The notes beneath the pieces are model-generated. The model saw only the letters and a program-made list of their open reading frames with translations, was not told the DNA's origin and searched no databases. DNA of 64,000 nucleotides, taken from positions 310,001 to 374,000 of the forward strand of contig NZ_LR217695.1 in assembly GCF_900698865.1 (NCBI RefSeq), in the 5' to 3' direction. The first letter of the stretch is position 1. Every line of letters begins with the position of its first letter. Of the stretch, positions 1-9,325 are shown one piece after another. The DNA is from Buchnera aphidicola (Cinara cuneomaculata). Its GTDB lineage: Bacteria > Pseudomonadota > Gammaproteobacteria > Enterobacterales > Enterobacteriaceae. Both the position numbers and the translations under genes were made by a program.

Positions 1-1006
1 AACTGGTAGCATCTCAACCAATGAAACAGTTCTCATCAAATTATCTAAAATTCATTCATTACCTAAAATTATTTTACAGTATAGAATACTAAATAAATTA
101 AATAATACTTATTTAAAAAAATTAATTCAATCAATAAATAAAAAAACAAATAAAATTCATACTACATATCATCAAACATCTACTTCAACAGGACGATTAT
201 CATCCAGAAATCCTAATTTACAAAATATCCCTATTAGAACTAAAATAGGAAGAAAAATTAGAATAGCATTTATCGTAAAAAAAAAATGGTTATTATTAAC
301 TGCAGACTACTCTCAAATTGAATTAAGAATTATGGCTCATTATTCAAGAGATATAAAAATGATCCAAGATTTATCCTATAAACAAGATATACATTCTAAA
401 ACGGCTGAACATATTTTTAAAATAAAACCTTGTCACGTAAAATATTATCACAGAAATATTGCTAAAATTATAAACTTTTCTGTCTTATATGGTATTAGTC
501 CATTCGGACTATCTCAAAAATTAAATATTTCTATTATAGAAGCTAGTGAATATATACAAAGTTATTTTTTAACATATAAAAAAATAAAAAAATATATAAA
601 ATATATATATAATCTTGCAAAAAAAAACCAATATATAACCACTTTATTTGGAAGAAATATATATATACCAAATATTAATTCAACTAATAAAACATTAAAA
701 AAACAAGCAAAGCGTTTTTGTATTAATTCAATTATACAAAATACTGCTTCTGATATCATCAAAACATCCATGATAAAATTACATACTATATTTCAAAAAA
801 AATTTTATAATGATGCAAAAATAATTATGCAAATACACGACGAACTGATATTTGAAATAAAGGAAGAAAAAAAAAGCCAACTAATATATTTAATTAAAAA
901 TTATATGGAAAATAGTACAAAATTAATAGTTCCATTATATGTTTCACTTAAAACAGGAAAAAATTGGAAAGAAATAAAACCATACATATTAAATACATCT
1001 ATATAA
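1..1006 (+). CDS. polA: DNA polymerase I, C-terminal polymerase domain (5' end outside window)
   Basis: Open from position 2 to the stop at 1004-1006 (334 residues), so the gene begins before the window. The fragment is the family A palm and fingers. The TSTSTGRLSSRNPNLQNIP block lies near fragment residue 64. Motif A is DYSQIELRI (Asp about 102). Motif B is HRNIAKIINFSVLYG, with Arg, Lys (about 155), Phe and Tyr matching R754, K758, F762 and Y766 of E. coli. Motif C is MQIHDELIFEI (Asp about 280). All catalytic residues are therefore present; one change is Gly763 to Ser after the motif B Phe. The enzyme would fill gaps and process Okazaki fragments. The 3' end overlaps the convergent engB by 18 nt. 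The 5'-nuclease and proofreading domains cannot be judged. Confidence 0.95.
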   Translation, partial: TGSISTNETVLIKLSKIHSLPKIILQYRILNKLNNTYLKKLIQSINKKTNKIHTTYHQTSTSTGRLSSRNPNLQNIPIRTKIGRKIRIAFIVKKKWLLLTADYSQIELRIMAHYSRDIKMIQDLSYKQDIHSKTAEHIFKIKPCHVKYYHRNIAKIINFSVLYGISPFGLSQKLNISIIEASEYIQSYFLTYKKIKKYIKYIYNLAKKNQYITTLFGRNIYIPNINSTNKTLKKQAKRFCINSIIQNTASDIIKTSMIKLHTIFQKKFYNDAKIIMQIHDELIFEIKEEKKSQLIYLIKNYMENSTKLIVPLYVSLKTGKNWKEIKPYILNTSI

Positions 1007-1600
1007 TGAATACCATTTACATAATTGATTTTGTAGAAATAAAATATCTGGTTGTTTAAATTTAGAAAAACTACATATAATCACATTTTTATTGATATTG
1101 GATAATTGATTACGTACATATGATAATTGTACTATTAATTTTTGTTTAGAAACTTTATCACTTTTCGTCAATACCAATAAAATTGGAAATAATTTGGATT
1201 GTAATTTTTTTAAAATAATTAAATCAAATGGTTTAATAAAAAAACGAACATCTGACAATATGACCACACCATATAAAGATTTTCTATTAGTTAAATAATA
1301 TAACAAACTTTTATAAAGTAACGTTTTAGTTATATGATCTATTTTAGAATATCCATATCCCGGAAAATCTAATATCCTAAAATCTGATACAACACTAAAA
1401 AAATTTATTGTTCTTGTTCTACCAGGTAATTTACTGACTCGCGCTAATTTTTTATTGTTAGTAATACAATTAAGCATACTGGATTTTCCAGAATTAGAAT
1501 ATCCTAAAAATGCTACTTCCATTCCAAAAAAATCTTCTAATTCAACAGTATTAACTATACTTTTTAAAAACATTGTTTTATTAAATAATAAACGACTCAA
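989..1600 (-). CDS. engB: ribosome biogenesis GTPase EngB (YihA/YsxC)
   Basis: A 203-residue GTPase, close to the E. coli length of 210. It shows G1 GYSNSGKSS (33-41), G3 as DFPGYGYSK, and G4 TKSD. The family is essential and acts in assembly of the large ribosomal subunit. It lies tail to tail with polA, as in E. coli (polA-spf-yihA); the spf RNA that separates them there is absent and the two stop regions overlap by 18 nt. The start ATG at 1598-1600 places the P-loop at the usual distance from the N-terminus. Confidence 0.95.
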   Translation of the reverse strand: MSRLLFNKTMFLKSIVNTVELEDFFGMEVAFLGYSNSGKSSMLNCITNNKKLARVSKLPGRTRTINFFSVVSDFRILDFPGYGYSKIDHITKTLLYKSLLYYLTNRKSLYGVVILSDVRFFIKPFDLIILKKLQSKLFPILLVLTKSDKVSKQKLIVQLSYVRNQLSNINKNVIICSFSKFKQPDILFLQNQLCKWYSLYRCI

Positions 1601-1934
1601 AATAAATATTTTCCTTATACATAGATAAAAAATAATTATGATAATTAATTTAAATATAATGATTTATATATAAAAAATATTGTAAAATATAAATACAATT
1701 ATACACTAAAAATGTTAATATTCAGATAACATACGATGGGATATAAAATATATCTAGTATCACAATTTTTATAAAAATATTTCCTATATTTGATTTTTAA
1801 TAAAATCGTATTTTATATATAAATTAAATAAATTATATTTAATTTATATAAAATAAATTAAAATAATATTTCATATTAATAAAAAATGTAATACATATTA
1901 CATATAATTCTTAAAAATAAAAATTGGTATTTAC
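1601..1934. other. gene-free divergent intergenic region, engB/typA
   Basis: 334 nt of nearly pure A+T between two divergent genes, so it should hold promoters for both, but AT runs make any -10 call ambiguous. The only structure I see is an imperfectly distinctive AT-only hairpin at 1816-1850 (15-bp stem, 5-nt loop), which could arise by chance at this base composition. No RNA gene or gene remnant is recognisable. Confidence 0.6.
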
Positions 1935-3743
1935 ATGAAAAAAATGATCAGAAATATTGCTATTATTGCTCATGTTGATCATGGAAAAACAACATTATTG
2001 GATCAATTATTACAACAATCCGGTACATTCCAACAACATGAAGAAAAAATAGATAGAATTATGGACTCTAATGAATTAGAAAAAGAAAGAGGTATTACCA
2101 TACTATCAAAACACACATCTATAAAATGGAAAAATTATCATATTAATATTATCGATACTCCGGGTCATGCAGATTTTGGAGGAGAAGTAGAAAGAGTATT
2201 ATCAATGGTAGATTCTGTCTTATTAGTAGTTGATGCATTTGAAGGTCCGATGCCTCAAACACGATATGTTACTAAAAAGTCATTTTTATATAACATAAAA
2301 CCAATTATTATAATTAATAAAATGGATAGACCAACTATTCGACCAGATTGGGTTATTAATCAAATATTTGATTTGTTTATTGATTTATCAGCTAATGATG
2401 AACAATTAGATTTTCCGGTAATATATACATCAGCTTTGTTAGGTCATTCTGGAGATCATCCCGATAAAATACATAACAATATGATTCCATTGTTAGATGC
2501 TATTATAAAATATACCCCAGCGCCAAAAACATCTTCAAAAAATTTTTTTCAAATGCAACTATCACAATTAGATTTTAATAATTATTTTGGAATGATTGGA
2601 ATTGGAAAAATACAACAAGGAACACTAAAAATCAATCAAATTGTTTCAGTTTTAAGGAATAATAAAAAAGTTTATACTGGTAAAATAAATAATATACTTA
2701 AATTTTATGGATTAAAGCAAAAAAATATAAAAATAGCATTTTCTGGTGATATTGTTGCCATTACGGGATTAAATAATATCCAAATATCAGATACTATCTG
2801 TGATCCTGAATTTTTATGTCCATTACCTAATTTAAAAATAGATAAACCGACAGTAAATATGTTATTTTGCGTAAATCAATCGCCGTTTTGTGGTACGGAA
2901 GGGAAATATATAACTTCTCGTCACATTTTAGAAAGATTAAAAAAAGAAACTATTCGAAATATTTCATTAAACGTGCAAGAAACTAAAAACTCAAATATTT
3001 TTTCTGTTTCAGGAAGAGGAGAATTACATTTATCTATTTTATTAGAACAACTGCGAAGAGAAAATTTTGAATTAGAAGTGTCAAGACCTAAAGTAATTTT
3101 TAAAAAAAAAAATAATATTTTAACTGAACCTTTTGAAATAGTATTATTAGATATTGAAAAAAAACATCAAGGACAATTAATACAAAAATTAGGAGAATTA
3201 AGAGGTGAAATACAAAGTATTATAACAAATGAATATAATAGAATTCAAATTGAATGTATTTTATCTAGTAGATCTCTTATTGGATTTAGATCTGAATTTA
3301 TGAATATCACTTCCGGTGGTGGTACTTTCTTTTCATCTATCAGTCATTATGACGCAGTCCAAAAAAATCAATTCGGACAAAGAAAAAACGGAGTACTAAT
3401 CTCAAAAAAAACTGGAACTGCTGTATCTTTTTCAATTCATAACTTACAAAATCGCGGCAAGATGTTTATAGGACCCGGTGAAAAAGTATATGAGGGTCAA
3501 ATAATAGGCATACACAACCGATCTAATGATCTTACTGTTAATTGTTTAATTGGAAAAAAACTAACTAATATGCGTGCTTCCGGAACTGATGAAGCTATAA
3601 ACCTAGTTACACCAATTAAGATCACTTTAGAGTATGCTCTTAATTTTGTTAATGATGATGAATTAATTGAGGTCACTCCGAATGCTATACGATTACGAAA
3701 AATATATTTAAAAGAAAGTGATAGAAAAAAATTTAAAAATTAA
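1935..3743 (+). CDS. typA: ribosome-associated translational GTPase TypA/BipA
   Basis: 602 residues against 607 in E. coli. G motifs are HVDHGKTT (13-20), ERGITI, DTPGHADFGGEVER and NKMDRP. EF-G-like domains follow (SGRGELHLSILLEQLRRE) and the BipA C-terminal domain with SGGGTFFSS and the MFIGPGEKVYEGQIIG block. It binds the 70S ribosome and helps 50S assembly and stress or low-temperature growth. In E. coli it neighbours glnA; no glnA is present here. A strong hairpin at 3795-3841 lies downstream. Confidence 0.97.
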   Translation: MKKMIRNIAIIAHVDHGKTTLLDQLLQQSGTFQQHEEKIDRIMDSNELEKERGITILSKHTSIKWKNYHINIIDTPGHADFGGEVERVLSMVDSVLLVVDAFEGPMPQTRYVTKKSFLYNIKPIIIINKMDRPTIRPDWVINQIFDLFIDLSANDEQLDFPVIYTSALLGHSGDHPDKIHNNMIPLLDAIIKYTPAPKTSSKNFFQMQLSQLDFNNYFGMIGIGKIQQGTLKINQIVSVLRNNKKVYTGKINNILKFYGLKQKNIKIAFSGDIVAITGLNNIQISDTICDPEFLCPLPNLKIDKPTVNMLFCVNQSPFCGTEGKYITSRHILERLKKETIRNISLNVQETKNSNIFSVSGRGELHLSILLEQLRRENFELEVSRPKVIFKKKNNILTEPFEIVLLDIEKKHQGQLIQKLGELRGEIQSIITNEYNRIQIECILSSRSLIGFRSEFMNITSGGGTFFSSISHYDAVQKNQFGQRKNGVLISKKTGTAVSFSIHNLQNRGKMFIGPGEKVYEGQIIGIHNRSNDLTVNCLIGKKLTNMRASGTDEAINLVTPIKITLEYALNFVNDDELIEVTPNAIRLRKIYLKESDRKKFKN

Positions 3744-3794
3744 TTTTATTTTTATATAAAAAATACATTTTTATAACAATTATTATTGTTATAA

Positions 3795-3841
3795 CTATAA
3801 AAAAGAATCTTGATCTTAAAAAAAAAGATTCTTTTTTATAG
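3795..3841. terminator. hairpin terminator between convergent typA and ygfZ
   Basis: A perfect 17-bp inverted repeat: left arm 3795-3811 (CTATAAAAAAGAATCTT) and right arm 3825-3841, with a 13-nt loop. The arm ends in a run of six T on each strand, so it can act as an intrinsic terminator for typA on the plus strand and for ygfZ on the minus strand. It sits 52 nt after the typA stop. Confidence 0.7.
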
Positions 3842-4018
3842 ACTTTTATTCTAAATTTTACTAAATCATTATTTCTTAAATAATATCTATTACCTATATA
3901 CAGATATAATCACCACTATGTAAAGTATTCGTATAGTTTAACTAAGTCTGTTTTATGTATATCTATGATATGTGCATAATATTTTATTATTCCAATAAAA
4001 CTTAATTTTTAAAATTTA

Positions 4019-4999
4019 CTAATAGTTAAATATTTTAAAAGTAATACCCGGGTTAGAAGATAAAGAAAAAATATTTTTATTTTTTAAAAATATTTTTTTC
4101 ATACGAACCTGTAATAATACTGTCTTATCAAATATAAATACCCAAGATAATACTATTCCTGCATTATATTTTTCATCTAATTTTTTATTAAAATATTCAA
4201 TAAATTCAAATATTATAGGATTATTTGAACAATTTTTACCTATTAAAGCACAAATAATAAATTTATTTATTTTTTTATTTTCATATTTACATAACATTTC
4301 TTGACCATAATAACAACCTTTATTAAAATCAATAGCGTTCCATTTTTTTAAACTTAACGTCTGTAATATAAATTTACCTGATATATTTTTTTCAATAATA
4401 GGAAAACACGATTCGATATCTAATTCTAACCACTGCATTTTATCAGTATATACAAAATATTGATTCATAAATTTTAAAAAATTAATTAATTCACTTTTAT
4501 CTATAACAATTAAAAATCTATTAATAGGTTTATCAATTTTTAAAATAATTATTTTATTAATAATAATTAATGATTGATTTTCATTAAAATTAATAGAAAA
4601 GAATTTTTTTATTAAAAATAGACTTCTAGAACCAGATGCTCCAAATATTTTAAAATTTTTTTCTTTAAAAATATCTATTTGTGAAAATAAAGAATATTTT
4701 TTTAATTCAAAAATATGTTTTTTATATACTGACGATGGTACGAGATATAAATAACAATTTTTATATTTAAAAATTAAAAAAGTAGTCCATACTTTTCCAT
4801 TAATATTGCAATGAGCGCCTACTTTATATTCATATTTATTAATTAAATTTATATCTATTGTAAAATGATTATTTAAATATTCTTTTTTATCTACTCCAGT
4901 TACACTTATTACAGACCAATTATCTAATTCCATAAACATATTATTAGATAAATTTTTACTTAAATAAATTATAGGATAATTTACAATATTACTGTTCAT
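4019..4999 (-). CDS. ygfZ: folate-binding tRNA-modifying protein YgfZ
   Basis: 326 residues (E. coli 326). The family signature KGCYYGQE is at 227-234, including the conserved Cys229. Aligned blocks are GAHCNINGKVW (61-71), LKKYSLFSQIDI (99-110), and QWLELDIESCFPII (189-202). YgfZ is related to aminomethyltransferases, binds tetrahydrofolate, and supports Fe-S enzymes such as MiaB, whose gene is also in this window. Divergent from prfB, an order recalled for other Buchnera. The C-terminal third is divergent and Lys/Asn-rich. Confidence 0.92.
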   Translation of the reverse strand: MNSNIVNYPIIYLSKNLSNNMFMELDNWSVISVTGVDKKEYLNNHFTIDINLINKYEYKVGAHCNINGKVWTTFLIFKYKNCYLYLVPSSVYKKHIFELKKYSLFSQIDIFKEKNFKIFGASGSRSLFLIKKFFSINFNENQSLIIINKIIILKIDKPINRFLIVIDKSELINFLKFMNQYFVYTDKMQWLELDIESCFPIIEKNISGKFILQTLSLKKWNAIDFNKGCYYGQEMLCKYENKKINKFIICALIGKNCSNNPIIFEFIEYFNKKLDEKYNAGIVLSWVFIFDKTVLLQVRMKKIFLKNKNIFSLSSNPGITFKIFNY

Positions 5000-5159
5000 A
5001 AAATTATATATACCTTTTTATAAATATAAAACATTATATATTGAATAATTATTTATTATCATAAAATCATTGATGTTTATAAAAAATATAATTATATTAT
5101 AAAAATATATATTAAATACAATAATATTGTTAATAATAACTATAAAAATAACTATAAAA

Positions 5160-6266
5160 ATGAAAAAAATATTAGATTTGCTAGTATTAAATCAAAAAAT
5201 CAAAAAATTAAATAATAAAATTATTATATTAAAAAAAAATATTAATTATTCCAATAATAATAGAAAAATTCAATCTATTAATTTAAAAATAAAAAATTTA
5301 ACATTTAATAATAATTCTAAATTAATATCAGCGCTATATAAAAAAAAAAATATTTTATCTTTAGAAATAGATAAAATAAAAGAATTAATAGATAAACTAC
5401 ATGATATTGAATATTGGATCGATATATTCAGTATCGAACAAGATATGGAAATATTGAAAGAAATAAATATTCAGTATTATAAATTAATAAAAAAGTTACG
5501 TAAATTAGAAATTTATACTATGTTTAATAATAAATACGATAAAAATAATTGTTATATAGACATACAGTCCGGTTCAGGAGGAATAGAATCACAAGATTGG
5601 ACAAAAATATTATTTAATATGTATTTAAAATATGCACATAATAAAAAATTTAAAACAAATATTATAACAAAATCAATAGGAGAAATAGGAGGGATAAAAT
5701 CTATTACATTAAAAATTAAAGGTAATTTTGCATTTGGATGGTTACGAACAGAAACAGGAATACATCGATTAGTACGTAAAAGTCCATTCAATGCAAATAA
5801 TAGACGACATACATCATTTAGTTCAGTATTTGTGTATCCAGAATTAAACAATGATATCAATATAAATATTGAACCAAAAAACTTAAGAATTGATGTCTAT
5901 AGAGCATCAGGTGCTGGAGGTCAGCATGTAAATCGAACAGAATCTGCTGTACGTATTACACACATACCTACAGGTATCGTAACACAATGCCAAAATAATC
6001 GTTCTCAACATAAAAATAAAAGCACAGCTATTAAACAATTAAAAGCAAAATTGTATAAAATAGAAATAAATAAAAAAAATATAGAAAAAAAAAATATTAA
6101 TAAAAATAAACTGGATATTTGTTGGGGTAATCAAATCCGTTCATATATATTAGATGATTCTAGAATAAAAGATAGTAGAACTAAACTAGAAAGAAATGAT
6201 ATTTATCATGTTTTAAATGGCGATTTAAATCAATTTATTGAAACAAGCTTAAAAATGGGATTATAA
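5160..6266 (+). CDS. prfB: peptide chain release factor 2, single uninterrupted frame
   Basis: RF2 recognises UAA/UGA. The anticodon-like tripeptide SPF is at 208-210 and the GGQ peptidyl-tRNA hydrolysis motif at 253-255. I choose the ATG at 5160 (368 residues, E. coli 365) over an upstream TTG at 5127, because alignment of LKKNINY (24-30) to the E. coli LRGYLDY puts the start within three residues of the usual one. In E. coli that LD is read through an in-frame UGA by +1 frameshifting. Here the codons are ATT AAT at 5241-5246 and no stop is present, so the autoregulatory frameshift is gone. lysS follows after 9 nt, as in E. coli. Confidence 0.96.
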   Translation: MKKILDLLVLNQKIKKLNNKIIILKKNINYSNNNRKIQSINLKIKNLTFNNNSKLISALYKKKNILSLEIDKIKELIDKLHDIEYWIDIFSIEQDMEILKEINIQYYKLIKKLRKLEIYTMFNNKYDKNNCYIDIQSGSGGIESQDWTKILFNMYLKYAHNKKFKTNIITKSIGEIGGIKSITLKIKGNFAFGWLRTETGIHRLVRKSPFNANNRRHTSFSSVFVYPELNNDININIEPKNLRIDVYRASGAGGQHVNRTESAVRITHIPTGIVTQCQNNRSQHKNKSTAIKQLKAKLYKIEINKKNIEKKNINKNKLDICWGNQIRSYILDDSRIKDSRTKLERNDIYHVLNGDLNQFIETSLKMGL

Positions 6267-6275
6267 AAATAACAA

Positions 6276-7799
6276 ATGCCAAAAAATACTCCATATATAA
6301 AACAAAAAAATACAGTAAATACGAGAAAAAATAAACTATTAAATTTACGTAAATTAGGCTTTAATTTTCCTAATAAATTTCATGAAACAAGAACTATTAA
6401 AAAAATACTGAACACATATAAAAATCACACTAAAAATGATCTACATAAATTATGTTGTATCATAAAAATCGCTGGAAGAATTATAAAAAAAAGAATTTTA
6501 GGAAAAGCAACTTTTTTAGTAATAAAAAATAATAATTATGAAATACAAATATACATAAAAAGTGATTTATTTTCAAAAAATTATTACTATGATTACATCA
6601 TAGAATTAGATTTAGGAGATTTAATTGGAGTTAAAGGAACTATTTTTAAAACTAATACATTAGAATTATCTATTTACTGCACAAAAATATACCTACTAAC
6701 TAAATCTTTACGGTCATTACCCGATAAATATCAAGGTCTAAAAAATACAGAAATAAAATATAGAAAAAGATATCTAGATTTAATTGCAAATACTAATTCT
6801 GTAAAAATTTTTAAAAAAAGATCAAAAATTATCTATTATATTCGTGATTTTATGAAAAAAAAAGATTTTTTAGAAGTTGAAACACCTATGATGCATCCAA
6901 TTCCCGGTGGCGCTAATGCAAAACCATTTACTACCTATCATAATTCTTTAGCAGAAACATTATATTTAAGAGTTGCTCCTGAACTATATCTAAAAAGATT
7001 AATTATCGGAGGATTTAATAAAATTTTTGAAATAAATCGAAATTTTAGAAACGAAGGTTTATCCACTCAACACAATCCTGAATTTACTATGATGGAAATT
7101 TATCAGTCTTATAGCAATTATCATGATATGATGTCTTTTTTAGAAGATCTATGTATTTTTATAGTAAAAAAAATTTTTAATTCATATCATTTTCAATATA
7201 ATAAATATTTATTGAGTTTTAAAAAACCAATCAAAAAAATGACTATGATTGAATCAATATTAAAATTTAATAAAAAAATTCAACTAAATGATTTAAAAAA
7301 CATTAAAAACGCTCAAAAAATAGCAAAAAAACTCCATTTAAATACTGATCTCTGTACTTCTCTTGGAGAAATTATTTATTTAATATTTGAAAAAAAAATA
7401 GAAAAAAAAATTATTAATCCTACATTTATTACTGAATATCCTGTTGAAATATCTCCTTTAGCTAAAACAAATAAAAAGAATAATAAACTAACAGAAAGAT
7501 TTGAATTTTTTATAGCAGGTTACGAAATAGCTAATGGTTTTTCTGAACTAAATGATCCTGAAGAACAAAAAAGAAGATTTAAATTACAATTAGCTCAAAA
7601 AAAATATACAAATATTTCAAAAAATTTTTACTATGATGAAGATTATATTACTGCTTTAGAACACGGATTACCGCCAACATCCGGATTAGGAATAGGTATT
7701 GATAGATTAATTATGATTTTAACAAATCAAAAAAGTATTAAAGATGTTATACTCTTTCCTATATTAAAAAAATATAATAAAATTAATTCAAGTTATTAA
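6276..7799 (+). CDS. lysS: lysyl-tRNA synthetase (class II)
   Basis: 507 residues (E. coli LysS 505). It has the N-terminal OB-fold anticodon-binding domain (AGRIIKKRILGKATF near 68), class II motif 1 around EVETPMMHPIPGGANAKPF, motif 2 FRNEGLSTQHNPEFTMMEIY and motif 3 GLGIGIDRLIMIL near the C-terminus. It charges tRNA-Lys with lysine, very heavily used in this AT-rich proteome. The gene is 9 nt downstream of prfB and almost surely cotranscribed with it. Confidence 0.97.
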   Translation: MPKNTPYIKQKNTVNTRKNKLLNLRKLGFNFPNKFHETRTIKKILNTYKNHTKNDLHKLCCIIKIAGRIIKKRILGKATFLVIKNNNYEIQIYIKSDLFSKNYYYDYIIELDLGDLIGVKGTIFKTNTLELSIYCTKIYLLTKSLRSLPDKYQGLKNTEIKYRKRYLDLIANTNSVKIFKKRSKIIYYIRDFMKKKDFLEVETPMMHPIPGGANAKPFTTYHNSLAETLYLRVAPELYLKRLIIGGFNKIFEINRNFRNEGLSTQHNPEFTMMEIYQSYSNYHDMMSFLEDLCIFIVKKIFNSYHFQYNKYLLSFKKPIKKMTMIESILKFNKKIQLNDLKNIKNAQKIAKKLHLNTDLCTSLGEIIYLIFEKKIEKKIINPTFITEYPVEISPLAKTNKKNNKLTERFEFFIAGYEIANGFSELNDPEEQKRRFKLQLAQKKYTNISKNFYYDEDYITALEHGLPPTSGLGIGIDRLIMILTNQKSIKDVILFPILKKYNKINSSY

Positions 7800-7948
7800 A
7801 TTTTATAAATAAAAAAATATTATTAATATTCAAAAAATATATTTAAATTATTAAAAATTAATTAAAAAAAACACTTTAATATTAATCATATATATCAATA
7901 ATCAATATTTATAAAAACATATTAAAAATAATATTTACGGAAAATACT

Positions 7949-9202
7949 ATGTGTGATATACCAAATATACAAAAAAAAATGTTAAAAAGAAATAATATTC
8001 TAAAATTAATTAAAAAATATAAAACTCCTTTATGGGTTTATAACTCTGATGTTATCATTAAACAAATTAAAAAATTAAAAAAATTTGATATTATTCGTTT
8101 TGCACAAAAATCCTGTTCTAATATACATATATTAAAATTAATGAAACATTATAATGTTAAAATTGATGCTGTTTCATTGGGAGAAATAAAGCGAGCTATG
8201 ATAGCAGGGTTTGAACCTAATAATAATAATATAGTGTTTACATCAGATATTTTAGAAAAAAAAGTATTAAAAGAAGTAATTAAAAAAAAAATTCCAGTCA
8301 ATGCTGGATCAATCGACATGCTTAAACAATTAGGAAAAAAGTCTCCAGGACACGCTGTTTGGATCAGAATTAATCCAAAATTCGGTAATGGACATCATAT
8401 TAAAACTAATACTGGAGGCGATCATAGTAAACATGGTATATGGAATCCTAAACAGGCATTATCAATTATTCAAAAATATAAATTAAATCTTATTGGATTA
8501 CACATACATATTGGATCTGGAGTAAATATAAAAAACTTATATCAAGTTTGTGATTCTATGAAAAAAAATGCTATTCAATTAAATACAAAAATACAATTCA
8601 TATCAGCAGGAGGTGGATTAAAAATTCCTTATTCCCAAGAAGAAAAAGAAGCCAATATCTCTGATTATTTTAATAAATGGAATAATACAAAGAAAATAAT
8701 TTCTTCTATTTTGAAATGTCCTATTCAATTAGAAATTGAACCAGGTCGATTTTTAGTAGGTCAATCTGGAATATTAATTGCTAAAATATACGCTGTAAAA
8801 ACTATAAAAAAAAATACTTTTGTTCTAATCAATGCTGGATTTAATGATTTAATCAGACCTGCTTTATATGGTAGTTACCATCAAATAACTGTATTATATA
8901 AAAATATTAAAAATATACATAATATTCCTATAATTAGAAGTGTTATTGCTGGACCGCTATGCGAATCAGGAGATGTATTTACTGTCAAAGACACAGGGAT
9001 TATATTACCTAGAAATCTGCCTAAAGTTAGTCCTGGAGACTATATTATAATCCATAATACTGGCGCTTACGGATCCTCTATGTCATCCAATTATAATAGT
9101 AGACCTTTTATTCCTGAAATATTATATAAGAAAAAAAAATTTAAACTTATTAGACGACGTCAGACAATACAAGAAATGTTATCATTAGAAACATCTTTAT
9201 AA
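7949..9202 (+). CDS. lysA: diaminopimelate decarboxylase
   Basis: 417 residues (E. coli 420); the last step of lysine synthesis, converting meso-diaminopimelate to L-lysine with PLP. The PLP Lys is K54 in FAQKSCSN. Other landmarks are HIGSG, EIEPGRFLV and the active-site GPLCESGDVF, followed by YNSRP. All line up with the E. coli enzyme without gaps in the core. No lysR is beside it, so the usual regulator is absent here. Together with asd in this window it shows lysine supply to the host is retained. Confidence 0.97.
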   Translation: MCDIPNIQKKMLKRNNILKLIKKYKTPLWVYNSDVIIKQIKKLKKFDIIRFAQKSCSNIHILKLMKHYNVKIDAVSLGEIKRAMIAGFEPNNNNIVFTSDILEKKVLKEVIKKKIPVNAGSIDMLKQLGKKSPGHAVWIRINPKFGNGHHIKTNTGGDHSKHGIWNPKQALSIIQKYKLNLIGLHIHIGSGVNIKNLYQVCDSMKKNAIQLNTKIQFISAGGGLKIPYSQEEKEANISDYFNKWNNTKKIISSILKCPIQLEIEPGRFLVGQSGILIAKIYAVKTIKKNTFVLINAGFNDLIRPALYGSYHQITVLYKNIKNIHNIPIIRSVIAGPLCESGDVFTVKDTGIILPRNLPKVSPGDYIIIHNTGAYGSSMSSNYNSRPFIPEILYKKKKFKLIRRRQTIQEMLSLETSL

Positions 9203-9325
9203 GGAAGATTTAAATAATCCGTCAAAGTGAAATATTTATATATTAATAATTCATTATATATTATAATTAAAAGTACGATTAAAATATATTAATAATAATT
9301 ATTTAATTAAATATCTATCTTACTT

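Noticed and set aside
1816-1850. 15-bp AT-only hairpin in the engB/typA spacer
   Set aside because: A stem of this length from A and T alone is about what chance yields in a window of this composition.
5127-5159. TTG start of prfB with 11 extra residues
   Set aside because: The ATG at 5160 places the protein start where RF2 usually begins.
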